Of a stretch of 64,000 nt of DNA, positions 40,984 through 50,045 are shown one piece after another. The translations under genes and the position numbers were made by a program. Origin of the DNA: Deltaproteobacteria bacterium (lineage in GTDB: Bacteria > Myxococcota > Myxococcia > SLRQ01); contig JARGFU010000018.1 of NCBI GenBank assembly GCA_029210625.1, positions 1-64,000 on the forward strand. The letters are read 5' to 3'. Position 1 is the first letter of the stretch. Every line of letters begins with the position of its first letter. The notes below the pieces were generated by a model. The model saw only the letters and a list, made by a program, of their open reading frames with translations. It made no database searches and was not told the origin of the DNA.

Positions 40984-42741
40984 GTGAAGCCCGCCTCCCC
41001 CGGCCTGACCGACCACCGCGTATTCGCCCTGCTCTTCGCGGGCGTGTACGCGGTGGTCTACGTCCTGCTCCAGGAGCCCTTCGCCGACCCCGGCCGGCTC
41101 CTGATGGAGAAGGACCAGATGGAGCTCCTCTACGAGGCGCTGATCGGCAACCCGCGGGGCTACTCGATCGGCACCTCGGAGATGAACACCCTGCCGGTGC
41201 TCCAGCTCGGCTACGCCCTCTTCTTCCTCTTCGGGCAGAGCCTGGTGGCGCTCTTCTGGACCCTGATCCTCCTGAAGCTCGCAGCGCTGCTGGGCACCTG
41301 GTGGCTGCTGCGCCGGCACCTGCCGCCCCTCCTCGGCGAGCTCTTGGCCCTGCTCTTCCTCTTCGACGCCCACCGGCACTGGGACTACTGGAGCGCCTTC
41401 CTCCCCAACACCCACAGCGAGCCCCTCGCGCTCGTGCTCCTGCTCTCGCTCGCGCTCTTCCACGCCCGCGGGCGGATGGCCTTCTTCCACACCGCCAACG
41501 TCACCGTCTGCCTGCTGATGAACTTCCACTTCGTCAACGGGATCCTCCTGCTGGTGCCGGCGCTGGTGGCCTGGGTGAACCGCGCGCGCTTCGGCCGGCG
41601 CGACTGGCTCCTCCTCCCCCTGCCCTACCTCGTGCTGGGCCTGCTCTTCCTGCCCCAGCTCGCCCACCTGCCCTCCCTCCTCACCCAGGGCGCCGCTCCC
41701 GGCGGGCCGCCCCCGGCCGCCCGCACGATCGCGATCTCGGCCGCGAAGCTCTTCGCCGGCCAGAGCGCCCTCGGGCTGCTGGGCCTCTTCGGCCTCGGCT
41801 TCGTCCTGAAGCGGAGCTGGCGGGCCCGGCCGGGCGGCGGGCTCGTGGAGGGGCTCGCCCTCGCGACCCTGGCGAGCCTGCTCGCCCTCGCCGGCGCCTA
41901 CCTGCTGGTGGGAGAGATCCTGGTGCTCGAGGCGGCCTACCGCCTGCGGGCCTTCCTGCCGGCGATCGTCCTAGCGCACTTCTTCGTGCTCCTCGAGGTC
42001 ATCGCCTGGGCCGAGCACCGGAGCACCCGGGGCGTGCTCGTCTCGCTGGCCCTGCTGCTCGTCTCCCTCCACGCCCTCGAGCGGCCCGGGCGGCTGCTCT
42101 CGGGGGAGCTACCGCGACCGGTGCGCTCCGCGGCGCGTCACCGCAGCGCCCACCCCATCGCGTCCGGCGCGCGGCTGGGCGAGCAGATCTTCGAGGAGAC
42201 CGGCGCGCGGGGCGCCGACCTCGGGGCGCGGGTCCACCTCGCCTCGCTCGAGAGAGAGCTGCGCTTCTTCGTCGAGGCCGCCAGCCGGCGCGGCGAGGCT
42301 CCCCCTCCCGAGGAGGGCGTCGAGCACGTCGTGGAGCTACGCTCGGCCGCGCTGGAGGCCACGATCCACCCGGTCCGCCCCTGCCTCCACCTGCCCGGGG
42401 AGCTGCCCTCCCTCGCCGACCCCCAGGCCGATCCCGCCGCGGGCTGGCGGGAGATCGACTGCCCCCCCGGGGCGGAGCGCCGCTACCTCTACGTGACGCT
42501 GCGCAAGGAGATGCCGCCCCCGGCGCCCCGGGCGGGCGGCACCGTGGTGGAGATGGTCGTCGCACCGGAGCTCGACTCCCCCTCCTGGGACGACGTCCGG
42601 CGCTACCGCTCGCGCGAGCCGGTGGCCTTCGCCGACCTCGGGGCCGAAGGGATCCAGGTCGCCGCCCCCACCGAGTCCCGCTCGCTCTCGCTCTTCGAGT
42701 CGCCGGTGATCCTCCCGGACTTCCCGGTCGCCGAGCGCTGA
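40984..42741 (+). CDS. Polytopic membrane protein of the glycan cluster (GT-C-like)
   Basis: The 585-residue protein starts with GTG directly after the stop of the VIT/vWA gene. It has about nine membrane segments in residues 12-380. After the first comes an acidic loop (LLMEKDQMELLYEALIGN) of the kind that carries the catalytic Asp in GT-C glycosyltransferases, although no family signature can be confirmed. The C-terminal 200 residues are soluble and probably periplasmic. It is convergent with the glycosyltransferase gene at 42746-43519, four bases away. It may transfer sugars from a polyprenyl carrier or act as a polymerase-like membrane protein. Confidence 0.7.
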   Translation: MKPASPGLTDHRVFALLFAGVYAVVYVLLQEPFADPGRLLMEKDQMELLYEALIGNPRGYSIGTSEMNTLPVLQLGYALFFLFGQSLVALFWTLILLKLAALLGTWWLLRRHLPPLLGELLALLFLFDAHRHWDYWSAFLPNTHSEPLALVLLLSLALFHARGRMAFFHTANVTVCLLMNFHFVNGILLLVPALVAWVNRARFGRRDWLLLPLPYLVLGLLFLPQLAHLPSLLTQGAAPGGPPPAARTIAISAAKLFAGQSALGLLGLFGLGFVLKRSWRARPGGGLVEGLALATLASLLALAGAYLLVGEILVLEAAYRLRAFLPAIVLAHFFVLLEVIAWAEHRSTRGVLVSLALLLVSLHALERPGRLLSGELPRPVRSAARHRSAHPIASGARLGEQIFEETGARGADLGARVHLASLERELRFFVEAASRRGEAPPPEEGVEHVVELRSAALEATIHPVRPCLHLPGELPSLADPQADPAAGWREIDCPPGAERRYLYVTLRKEMPPPAPRAGGTVVEMVVAPELDSPSWDDVRRYRSREPVAFADLGAEGIQVAAPTESRSLSLFESPVILPDFPVAER

Positions 42742-42745
42742 CCGA

Positions 42746-43519
42746 TCAGAAGCCCACGAGCCGGGCGATCTCCCAGGGGGGAGGCTCGGGGCGCACGGGG
42801 AGGCGGCCCGGATCGAGGGTCATCCGCCCGACGCGGTAGAAGTCCCGCAGCACCGGGAAGACCCGGCCGATCCCGTACTTCGTCTGACCGGCGAGGCGCT
42901 CGCGGTGGTGGACCTCCACCTCGGCGATCCGGGCTCCCCCCGCCGACGCCAGGGGGACGATGAAGCGGTGCAGCCCGGGCTGAAGGTGGAGGCGCCGCGC
43001 GACCTCCCCCCGGTAGACCCGCAGGGTGCAGCCCAGATCGTGGATGGGGAGACGCAGGGTGCCGCAGATGAGGGCGTTGGCCGCCCGGGAGGGCAGCCGG
43101 CGCGAGAGGAGGCGGTCCTTGCGGTCCCGGCGCCAGCCGGTGACCAGGTCGTAGCCCTGCTCGAGGAGCGCGATCATCGGCCCGATGTCGGCCGGGTCGT
43201 TCTGGCCGTCGGCGTCGAGGGTGACGACGATCTCCCCGCTCGTGTGGGCGAGGCCCGCGTCCAGCGCGGCGGCCTGCCCCTGGTTGCGGGCGAAGATCAC
43301 CAGCTTGAGGGTGGGCTCGGCCTGGGCCCGCGCCTCGAGGTACTCGCGGCTTCCGTCGCGGCTGCCGTCGTCCACCAGGACGATCTCGTAGCTGCGGCCG
43401 AGGGCCGCGAGGGCGTCGCCGAGCTCGGCGAGGAGCGCCTCGAGGTTCGGACGCTCGTCGAAGACCGGCAACACGACGCTGATGGCCGGTGTGCTCTGCT
43501 CTCGCTCCACCTCGCTCAT
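42746..43519 (-). CDS. Family 2 glycosyltransferase (polyprenyl-phosphate sugar transferase type)
   Basis: The 257-residue protein has a GT-A fold: SVVLPVFDERPNLEALLAEL at the start, nucleotide-binding EIVLVDDGSRDGS, and the DxD-type TLDADGQNDP (about 94-103). Then come DLGCTLRVYRGEVARRL and HHRERLAGQTKYGIGRV, which match the ArnC/DPM1 group making polyprenyl-phosphate-linked sugars. It lacks the two C-terminal membrane helices of ArnC, so it resembles the soluble DPM1 form. Its product could feed the neighbouring GT-C-like membrane proteins. Confidence 0.92.
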   Translation of the reverse strand: MSEVEREQSTPAISVVLPVFDERPNLEALLAELGDALAALGRSYEIVLVDDGSRDGSREYLEARAQAEPTLKLVIFARNQGQAAALDAGLAHTSGEIVVTLDADGQNDPADIGPMIALLEQGYDLVTGWRRDRKDRLLSRRLPSRAANALICGTLRLPIHDLGCTLRVYRGEVARRLHLQPGLHRFIVPLASAGGARIAEVEVHHRERLAGQTKYGIGRVFPVLRDFYRVGRMTLDPGRLPVRPEPPPWEIARLVGF

Positions 43520-43558
43520 GGAGCGGCGTAGATATCCCGCCGGGGTCGGGACGGCCAG

Positions 43559-43588
43559 TTGCCAAGACCTCGACCCGCCCCATAGCCT
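43559..43588 (+). promoter_or_regulatory. Sigma-70-type promoter for the 43597 membrane protein operon
   Basis: TTGCCA (43559-43564), 18 bases, then TAGCCT (43583-43588) precede the GTG start at 43597 by only eight bases, implying a very short or absent leader. Confidence 0.5.
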
Positions 43589-43596
43589 CTCCTGCC

Positions 43597-45243
43597 GTGC
43601 CCTCCTCCCCTCCCGCTGCTCGCACGCTCTTGCGGCTCGGCCTCCTGATCCTCCTTGCGGGTCTGGCGCTCGCGCCGCTCCGGGCGAGCGCGGCGGGCTA
43701 CTTCGTCCCCCCGGGGAACGAGGCCTACTACCTCGCCCTCTCCCGGCGGCCGGCCATCGCCGAGTGCGGCTGGGAGGCCGCGGGCATCACCCTGGGACCC
43801 CAGACGGTCCGCTACACCTTCACCGACCCCGGCGAGGGGGTCGAGGCCACGGTGGAGCTCGCCCACCCGGCGACCTGCGAGGCGCCCGCGGCCGGCCCCG
43901 AGACCGCCTTCTGCGTCTCCCTCGCCAGCCTGGACCGCCGCCCGGCCGGCAGCTGCGGCGCGGCCCTGCTGGAGGCCGAGCTGCGGGAGGCCATCCGCGT
44001 CCAGGCCGGCACGGTCCGCTGGATCGAGCCCTGGGACGTGGCACCGGCGGTGCTCCCCGTGGAGCCGCCCCCGAGCGCGACCGTCCCCGGCGACGACCCC
44101 GAGGAGCGCTTCTCCCTCTATCTCCTGGTCCTCGCGGCCTTCGCCGCCTGGCGGCTGCGGCGGTGGAGAGAGACGTGGGAGGGCTGGCTCTGGCTGCCCC
44201 CACGCGAGCGGCTGGCGCTCGGTGGCCTCCTCCTGGGCGCCGCGGCCCTCGGGCTGGGGCTCTACGGGCTCGACGGGGAGCGGGTCTGGTGGGTCGGCGA
44301 GACCGCCCTCGGCGCCGGCAGGCTCCTCACCCCCGTCTCCGATCCGGCCACCGAGGTGGGCCTCGCGCGGGCGCTCCTCTTCCACGACCTGGATCCCGGC
44401 CTGCGCCTGGCGCTGGCCCAGCTGGCCGGCGCCCTCGCCCTCCTCTACGGCTTCGCCCTCGCCTGGCGCCTGGGCGGCTCGAGCCGCCTCGCCCTCGCCG
44501 TGGTCGCGCTGCTGGGGCTCTCCCCCCTCCACGGCCGCCTCGCCACGGCGGAGCCGGGCCTCATGCTCTCCCTGGCCCTCGCCCTGGCCACCCTCCACGC
44601 CGCCGCCGCCTGGCTGGCCTCTCCGAGCGGTGAGCGGCTCTGGACGCTGGGCACCGCCTACCTGGCCGCCGCCTGGCTGGCGCTCGGCCCCATGAGCCTC
44701 CTGGGCCTCCCGCTCCTCCTCGTCCTCGCGCCCCTGGGCGCGCGGCCCGCGGCGGGGGAGCGCAGGCGCGGGGCGCTGGCGCTCCTGCTCCTGGGCTCGC
44801 TCCTGCTGGCGGCGTGGATCGCGCGCGGCTCACCGCTGACGAGCCAGGTCGCGGCCCCCGAGCACCTGACGATCCCGGGGATCCTCCTCCACTACCACCT
44901 GGTCCATCCGGTGCACGCCCTGCTGGTGATCCTGGGGCTGGCCGAGGTGCGCCGACTGCGAGGTCAGCGCCTCGTGCTGGCGCTCCTGGCCGTCCTGGGC
45001 GGCGGGGTCTTCTGGTTCGGCGCCGCGGCGGGGACCGGCTGGAGCTCCCTGCCGACCCTCGTCGTCCTCGGGCTCCCCCTCCTCCTCCTGGGGGGCGCGG
45101 GCGCCTTCCGGGCCGCCCGCTGGCTCCCCTCCCCGGGTCCGACGCGGCCCCTGGTGCTCGGCGCGACGCTGCTGCTCCTCCTCCACCACGCCCTCCTCTA
45201 CCACGGCGTCTTCGGCCGCCTGCTCTTCTCCCCGGCGACGTGA
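43597..45243 (+). CDS. Exported/polytopic membrane protein of the glycan cluster
   Basis: The 548-residue protein starts at GTG with a signal peptide (LLRLGLLILLAGLALAPLRASA). A periplasmic domain of about 130 residues carries four to six Cys and a Thr/Val-rich beta pattern (AGITLGPQTVRYTFTDPGEGVEATVELAHPATC). About nine membrane helices follow, Leu/Ala/Gly-rich, with short charged loops. The arrangement suggests a membrane transporter-like or GT-C-like protein, but no catalytic motif was recognised. Its stop overlaps the start of the next gene (GTGA), so the two are translationally coupled and may form a complex. Confidence 0.7.
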   Translation: MPSSPPAARTLLRLGLLILLAGLALAPLRASAAGYFVPPGNEAYYLALSRRPAIAECGWEAAGITLGPQTVRYTFTDPGEGVEATVELAHPATCEAPAAGPETAFCVSLASLDRRPAGSCGAALLEAELREAIRVQAGTVRWIEPWDVAPAVLPVEPPPSATVPGDDPEERFSLYLLVLAAFAAWRLRRWRETWEGWLWLPPRERLALGGLLLGAAALGLGLYGLDGERVWWVGETALGAGRLLTPVSDPATEVGLARALLFHDLDPGLRLALAQLAGALALLYGFALAWRLGGSSRLALAVVALLGLSPLHGRLATAEPGLMLSLALALATLHAAAAWLASPSGERLWTLGTAYLAAAWLALGPMSLLGLPLLLVLAPLGARPAAGERRRGALALLLLGSLLLAAWIARGSPLTSQVAAPEHLTIPGILLHYHLVHPVHALLVILGLAEVRRLRGQRLVLALLAVLGGGVFWFGAAAGTGWSSLPTLVVLGLPLLLLGGAGAFRAARWLPSPGPTRPLVLGATLLLLLHHALLYHGVFGRLLFSPAT

Positions 45244-47423
45244 GCGCCTCCTCCCAGCCTCCCCCGACCGGAGGACAGCGGCGGCTCGCCGGCCTGGTCG
45301 CGGGCGTCCTCGTGCTCGGCGGGCTCACCGCGGTCCTCCTCCGCCTCCCGGCGCCGGTGAGGGTGCAGAGCGACTTCGTGGCCCCGAGCCTGATGGTGGG
45401 GGACTGCCTGGAGCTGGGGCGCTGCGACTACCAGATCAACCCCTTCGGGGACGCGACGATCCTCGGGATCCAGCACGGCTCCCTCTTCGACGACGCCCTC
45501 CTGCTCGCCACCTTCCTGGGCGAGCCCCTCTCGACCTACCGGCTCTTCACCGAGCTCTCCGCCTTCGCCGCCCTCCTCCTCTTCTTCCTCTGGGCCCGCC
45601 GCTCCCTCTCGGAGGACACCGCGCTCCTCGTCCTCGGCGCCAGCCTCCTGGTCTGGCGGCTGCTCTGCCCCGAGGATCCCTCCTCGATCTGGAACCCGGC
45701 GCTCCTCCCCCTGCCGGCCTTCGCCTTCGCCGCCGCCGCCGCGAGCTACTTCCTCTCCCGCCGGCTCACCTACCTCGCGATCGCCAGCCTCTCCGCCGCC
45801 GTCGCGGCGCAGGCGCACGTGGCCGCCTTCGCCCTCGGCCTCCCCCTCGTCTATCTCCTCGCCGGCACCGAGCCCGCCCGCCGCGGCCGGCACGCCCTGG
45901 TCGCCGGCCTCTTCGCCTGGGGCGCCCTGCAGGTGGGCTCGCCGGCGATGTTCACCGACCTCTACCTGCCCCGGCCGCCCCTCGCCCTGCTCCTCCCGCT
46001 GCTCGGGGGCGGCCTGGTGGCCCTGGCGCTCCTCCTCCGGCTCGCCCGCCGCTACCCGCGGGGCGAGGGTGGCCTGCTCCTCTTCCTCGCCCTCACCCAC
46101 CTCCCCCTCTTCGTCGCGATCCGGCTCCTGCGCCCGGAGGAGACCCGCTACGCCTTCAGCCTGGTGCCCGGCGTCGCCCTCGCCCTCGCCCTCCTCCCCG
46201 GCTGGCTCCTGGGTGCCGCCGGGCGCTCCTTCCCCCTCGCGGCGCGCTGGCCGGCCCGCCTCCTCGCCGCCGGCGCCCTCGTCGCCCTCCTCGCCGCCGG
46301 CCTCCCCGAGAGCGGCTCGAGGCCCGACCCGGCGCGGCCGGCCGAGGCGCCCGAGACCGTCCTGCCCGAGCTCGAGGGCGTGCGCAGCGTCGCCCTCTTC
46401 CTGCGCGAGCACACCCTCCTCGAGTTCCCCCAGGCCTTCCGCCGCCTGCGCGGCGGGATCCGCCTCAAGCCCGTGCTCAACGGCCTCGCCCTCTTCCTCC
46501 CGAGGGAGGGAGAGGCTCCCGCGCCCGCCCGGGCCGCCCCCGACCTGACGGTCTTTCCGCTGAGCAACCACTCCCTCCCCGACCCGCTCCCGCGGGACTG
46601 GTACCGGGTGGACCCGCCGGTGGGCCCGCCCTGGCTGCTGCGCCTGCGGGCGCCCACCCTCGACTGGGACCGCTTCGCGCTCCTGGTCGCCGACCCGGCG
46701 GACACCCGGCCGCCGCGCTGGCGCTCGGTCGACTACGCCTTCGCGCCCGCCATCCACCCGGCCGATCGCAAGCTGCTCGCCGCGCGCTCCGACGCCGGCC
46801 TCTCGCCCTTCCTCTACGGGCTGCGCGCCGATCCGATCCTCCTGCGGATCCCCTTCCGCCGGCCAGCCGGCAGCCCCCCCCTGCTCCTGGCCCTGCCCCC
46901 GCCGCCCCGGGATCCGGAGGGCCCCTCCGGCTGCGAGGGGACGATCCTCGGGGTCGAGGGCCTCGGCCCGCAGCAGCCCCTCCCCGCCCGCCACCTCCTC
47001 CTCCCGCAGAGCGAGGAGGAGCAGCGCGGGACCCTGCTGCTGGCTTACGCCCTCGGCGGCGCGCCCTGCACCTGGGGCAGCGCGGGGCTCCCGCCTCCGG
47101 TGCTGGAGCTCGAGGCGGCGGACGCCGGGCTCCTCTCGACGGTCTTCCCCGGCTCGGAGCTCGCCGGGCTCGAGGGGCTGCTCTCGGGCCGCGCTGCTCC
47201 CCGGGGCGCGGGCGAGCGCTCGCTGGTCCGGGAGGCCGACGCCCTGAACGCCCGTGCCCTCGATCGTGAGCTGCCCCTCGCCGAGCTGCAGCCCTGGCCC
47301 CGGGACTTCGTCCGCCACAAGGAGCCCCAGAGCGGCCTCGCCGTGAAGCTCGCGAGCGTCCTCGCCCTCTGGCTCACCTTCCTCGCGGCGCTGCTCCGGC
47401 TGCTCTGGCCGGGGCGCTCCTAG
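45240..47423 (+). CDS. Polytopic membrane protein with large extracytoplasmic C-terminal domain
   Basis: The 727-residue protein starts at GTG overlapping the previous stop. It has about ten membrane segments (first LAGLVAGVLVLGGLTAVLL). The first loop (VAPSLMVGDCLELGRCDYQINPFGDATILGIQHGSLFDD) is unusually Cys/Asp-rich. After residue about 360 a soluble domain of about 330 residues follows, and a final helix (LASVLALWLTFLAALLRLLW) closes the protein. Its organisation recalls membrane glycosyltransferases or oligosaccharide transferases. Function is inferred only from topology and from the surrounding glycan-related genes. It ends four bases into the convergent radical SAM gene (shared CTAG). 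Confidence 0.7.
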   Translation: MSASSQPPPTGGQRRLAGLVAGVLVLGGLTAVLLRLPAPVRVQSDFVAPSLMVGDCLELGRCDYQINPFGDATILGIQHGSLFDDALLLATFLGEPLSTYRLFTELSAFAALLLFFLWARRSLSEDTALLVLGASLLVWRLLCPEDPSSIWNPALLPLPAFAFAAAAASYFLSRRLTYLAIASLSAAVAAQAHVAAFALGLPLVYLLAGTEPARRGRHALVAGLFAWGALQVGSPAMFTDLYLPRPPLALLLPLLGGGLVALALLLRLARRYPRGEGGLLLFLALTHLPLFVAIRLLRPEETRYAFSLVPGVALALALLPGWLLGAAGRSFPLAARWPARLLAAGALVALLAAGLPESGSRPDPARPAEAPETVLPELEGVRSVALFLREHTLLEFPQAFRRLRGGIRLKPVLNGLALFLPREGEAPAPARAAPDLTVFPLSNHSLPDPLPRDWYRVDPPVGPPWLLRLRAPTLDWDRFALLVADPADTRPPRWRSVDYAFAPAIHPADRKLLAARSDAGLSPFLYGLRADPILLRIPFRRPAGSPPLLLALPPPPRDPEGPSGCEGTILGVEGLGPQQPLPARHLLLPQSEEEQRGTLLLAYALGGAPCTWGSAGLPPPVLELEAADAGLLSTVFPGSELAGLEGLLSGRAAPRGAGERSLVREADALNARALDRELPLAELQPWPRDFVRHKEPQSGLAVKLASVLALWLTFLAALLRLLWPGRS

Positions 47424-48895
47424 AAGAAGCCCTTGAAGGCCACCCGGACCAGCTCGACCACGTTGTCCGGCCGCACCCGCCGGGCCTGCCGCCAGATCTG
47501 CCGGGGCGTCAGGTAGAAGGCCCGCAGGGCCCGCTTCTGCATCCGGCGCAGGCCGTCGGCGGTCTGGGTGGGGGTGACCCAGATGGGCTCGTTGTCGGTG
47601 AAGAGGAGGTAGGAGGAGTAGCGGCGCCAGACGTCCAGGTCGACGCTGCCGTCCTCGCGCACGCCGGTCTGCAGCTCCCCCTTCTGCGAGAGCTCCTCGA
47701 AGAGCTTCGAGCCGGGATAGGGGCACAAGATCGAGAACTGGGCCATGTCGAGCTTCAGCTCGGTCGCGAAGCGGATCGTCTCCAGGCTCTCCTCGGCGGT
47801 CTCGGTCGGCAGGCCCAGGATGAAGAGCCCCTCGATCTGGATGTCCGAGTGGCGCTGCACGTTGCGCACCGCCGTGCGCACCTCCTCGAGGGTGGTGCGC
47901 TTGTCGACGATGTCGAGGAGGCGCTGCACCCCCGACTCGATGCCCAGGGAGAGCTCGACGCAGCCTCCCGCGTCCATCGCCTCGACCAGCTCGGGCTGCA
48001 GCAGCTTGACGTTGGCGTCGCAGCCCCACTCGACCTTCAGGCCCCGCCGCTGGATCTCCTCGCAGATGGCGAAGACCCGCTTGCGGTCGGCCATGAAGAG
48101 GGGATCCATGAGGTAGACGTAGGTCGCCCCGTACTCCTCCTCCAGCATCTGCAGCTCGTCGACCACCTGCTCGACCGAGTTGCGGCGCTGCTTGTGGCCC
48201 TGGTGCACCACGCAGAAGGTGCAGCGGTAGGGGCAGCCGCGGGAGGTCATCATGGTCTTGCCGACCTTGTCTCCGCCGCCGACGTAGTTCTGATTGCTGA
48301 TCTCGCCGAGGTGGTAGAGCTCGCGCTTCACCAGGTCCCGGGCCGGGAAGGGCAGCTCCGCGAGCTCGTGGATCACCCCGGAGCCCGGGGTGCGAATCAA
48401 CGCGCCGTCGGGCGCGAGGAAGGAGACGCCCTCGAGGGCCTCCAGGCCGCGGCCGGTCGCCGTCTCGCCGCCCCGCTCCCGCCAGACCAGGAGGTCGCGG
48501 AAGATGTACTCGCCCTCGCCGTGGACCACCAGGTCACAGCAGCCGTTCTTCAGGTAGGCCTCGGCGAAGACCGACGCGTGGACGTTGCCGAGGACGACCA
48601 GGATCTCGGGGTGCTCCTCCTTCAGCTTCTTGCCCAGGAGGTAGACCGAGGTCCCGCTGCAGGTGAGGGTCGAGAAGCCCACCACCTCGGGCTGGAGGGC
48701 CAGGAGGCGGCGCTCGACCTCGTCGAGGCCCAGGCCCTCGGCGTAGGCGTCGATCACCTCCACCTCGTGGCCGGCCTCCCGGGCCACGGCGGCGATGTAG
48801 AGGATGCCCAGGGGCTCGTACTTCTGGATGAAGACGGAGCCCACCCCGAACATCGCCTCCATCTCGTCGGGAGGGTTGACCAGCACGACCCGCAT
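47420..48895 (-). CDS. B12-binding radical SAM protein
   Basis: The 491-residue protein has an N-terminal cobalamin-binding Rossmann domain (about 1-140, MRVVLVNPPDE; EPLGILYIAAVAREAGHEVEVIDAY). A radical SAM domain follows with CPYRCTFC (about residues 222-229), the three Cys that bind the 4Fe-4S cluster. Such B12-dependent enzymes often methylate unreactive carbons or rearrange sugars or lipids (as in HpnP/HpnJ, BchE). A C-terminal domain of about 110 residues completes it. In this cluster it may modify a glycan or lipid precursor. It is convergent with the membrane protein at 45240 and divergent from the glycosyltransferase at 48981. Confidence 0.92.
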   Translation of the reverse strand: MRVVLVNPPDEMEAMFGVGSVFIQKYEPLGILYIAAVAREAGHEVEVIDAYAEGLGLDEVERRLLALQPEVVGFSTLTCSGTSVYLLGKKLKEEHPEILVVLGNVHASVFAEAYLKNGCCDLVVHGEGEYIFRDLLVWRERGGETATGRGLEALEGVSFLAPDGALIRTPGSGVIHELAELPFPARDLVKRELYHLGEISNQNYVGGGDKVGKTMMTSRGCPYRCTFCVVHQGHKQRRNSVEQVVDELQMLEEEYGATYVYLMDPLFMADRKRVFAICEEIQRRGLKVEWGCDANVKLLQPELVEAMDAGGCVELSLGIESGVQRLLDIVDKRTTLEEVRTAVRNVQRHSDIQIEGLFILGLPTETAEESLETIRFATELKLDMAQFSILCPYPGSKLFEELSQKGELQTGVREDGSVDLDVWRRYSSYLLFTDNEPIWVTPTQTADGLRRMQKRALRAFYLTPRQIWRQARRVRPDNVVELVRVAFKGFF

Positions 48896-48980
48896 CAGGA
48901 GGAGAGTCTGGACCGGAAGCCCCGAGGGGTCCAGGCCCTCATGGCCCGGTGAATTCGGCTACGATGCGGCAGCCCAGCCC

Positions 48981-50045
48981 ATGATCTCGATCATCATCCC
49001 CGCCTACGACTGCCGCGACGAGATCCAGGGATTGCTGGACGACGTCGGGCGCAGCGCCCTCCTCGCCGAGGGCGACGCGGAGGTGATCGTGGTGGACGAT
49101 CACTCCACCGACGACACCGCGGCGGTCTGCGAGGCCCGGGAGGGGGTGCGGGTGATCCGCCAGCCCCAGAACGCCGGCCCGGCCCGGGCCCGCAACGTGG
49201 GCGCCGCGCACGCCCGGGGGGAGCTCCTGATCTTCATCGACTCGGACGTGCGCCTCCTGCCCGGAGGGGACATCCTCTCCGAGATGGTGAGGGTCCTGCA
49301 GGAGCGTCCTCCGGTGGACTGCGTCTCGACCCTCAGCTCACCCAGGCCAACCCGCGAGAGCGCCATCGCCTACGCGAACTCCATCTACCACGCCTACTAC
49401 ATGGACCGGATCCTGGCGGGCCGGGACGAGGTCGAGGGGCGGGTCATGTTCTTCACCACCCGCCTCGGCGCCATCCGCGCCCGGCGCTTCCGGGAGGCGG
49501 GCGGCTTCTACGAGTCGCTGAGGCGGGTGATGAACGAGGACGGCGAGTTCGGCACCCGCATCTACCACCGGGGCTACCGCTCCTACCTCGCCCGCCACCT
49601 CGTCCACCAGCACCGCTACCCCACGGGCTTCGGCCGCTACCTGCGCAGCTACTACCACTCGACGGTCGCCCAGGCGCAGATCGACCGCACGATGGACACC
49701 TCGGCCGACGAGTCCCTCTCCGCCGCCGAGAAGGGGCGCCGGCTCTACGCCCTCTCCTTCTGGCTCCTGCCCCTCCTCTTCGCCCTCCTGCCGGCCGCGG
49801 CCGCCGCCGCCCTCTGCGGGCTCTGGGTCCTGGCCCTGCCGCTGGTCCTCGGCGCCCTGGGCCGCCGGATGCGGGCCGAGACGCCGCGCCGCTACTGGGT
49901 GGGCTTCCACGCCGTCTACGTGGCGATCACCCCCTTCATCTTCGCCGGCTACGCCGTCGGGCTCCTGCGCCACTCGCTGGGCGACTCCCTCTTCGCCGGG
50001 CCGCCCTCGACGCTGGAGTACTTCCGGCAGGAGGCCGCTTCGTGA
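48981..50045 (+). CDS. Family 2 glycosyltransferase with C-terminal membrane segments
   Basis: The 354-residue protein has a GT-A domain (MISIIIPAYDCRDEIQGLL; VIVVDDHSTDDT; NAGPARARNVG; LLIFIDSDVRLLP, the DxD site at about residues 91-93). Further on, RVMNEDGEFGTRIYHRGYRS contains the ED acceptor-binding motif. The C-terminal 100 residues include two or three hydrophobic helices (LSFWLLPLLFALLPAAAAAALCGLWVL). This places sugar transfer at the inner membrane. A TACGAT box lies 15 bases before the ATG. The stop overlaps the next start (GTGA). Confidence 0.92.
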   Translation: MISIIIPAYDCRDEIQGLLDDVGRSALLAEGDAEVIVVDDHSTDDTAAVCEAREGVRVIRQPQNAGPARARNVGAAHARGELLIFIDSDVRLLPGGDILSEMVRVLQERPPVDCVSTLSSPRPTRESAIAYANSIYHAYYMDRILAGRDEVEGRVMFFTTRLGAIRARRFREAGGFYESLRRVMNEDGEFGTRIYHRGYRSYLARHLVHQHRYPTGFGRYLRSYYHSTVAQAQIDRTMDTSADESLSAAEKGRRLYALSFWLLPLLFALLPAAAAAALCGLWVLALPLVLGALGRRMRAETPRRYWVGFHAVYVAITPFIFAGYAVGLLRHSLGDSLFAGPPSTLEYFRQEAAS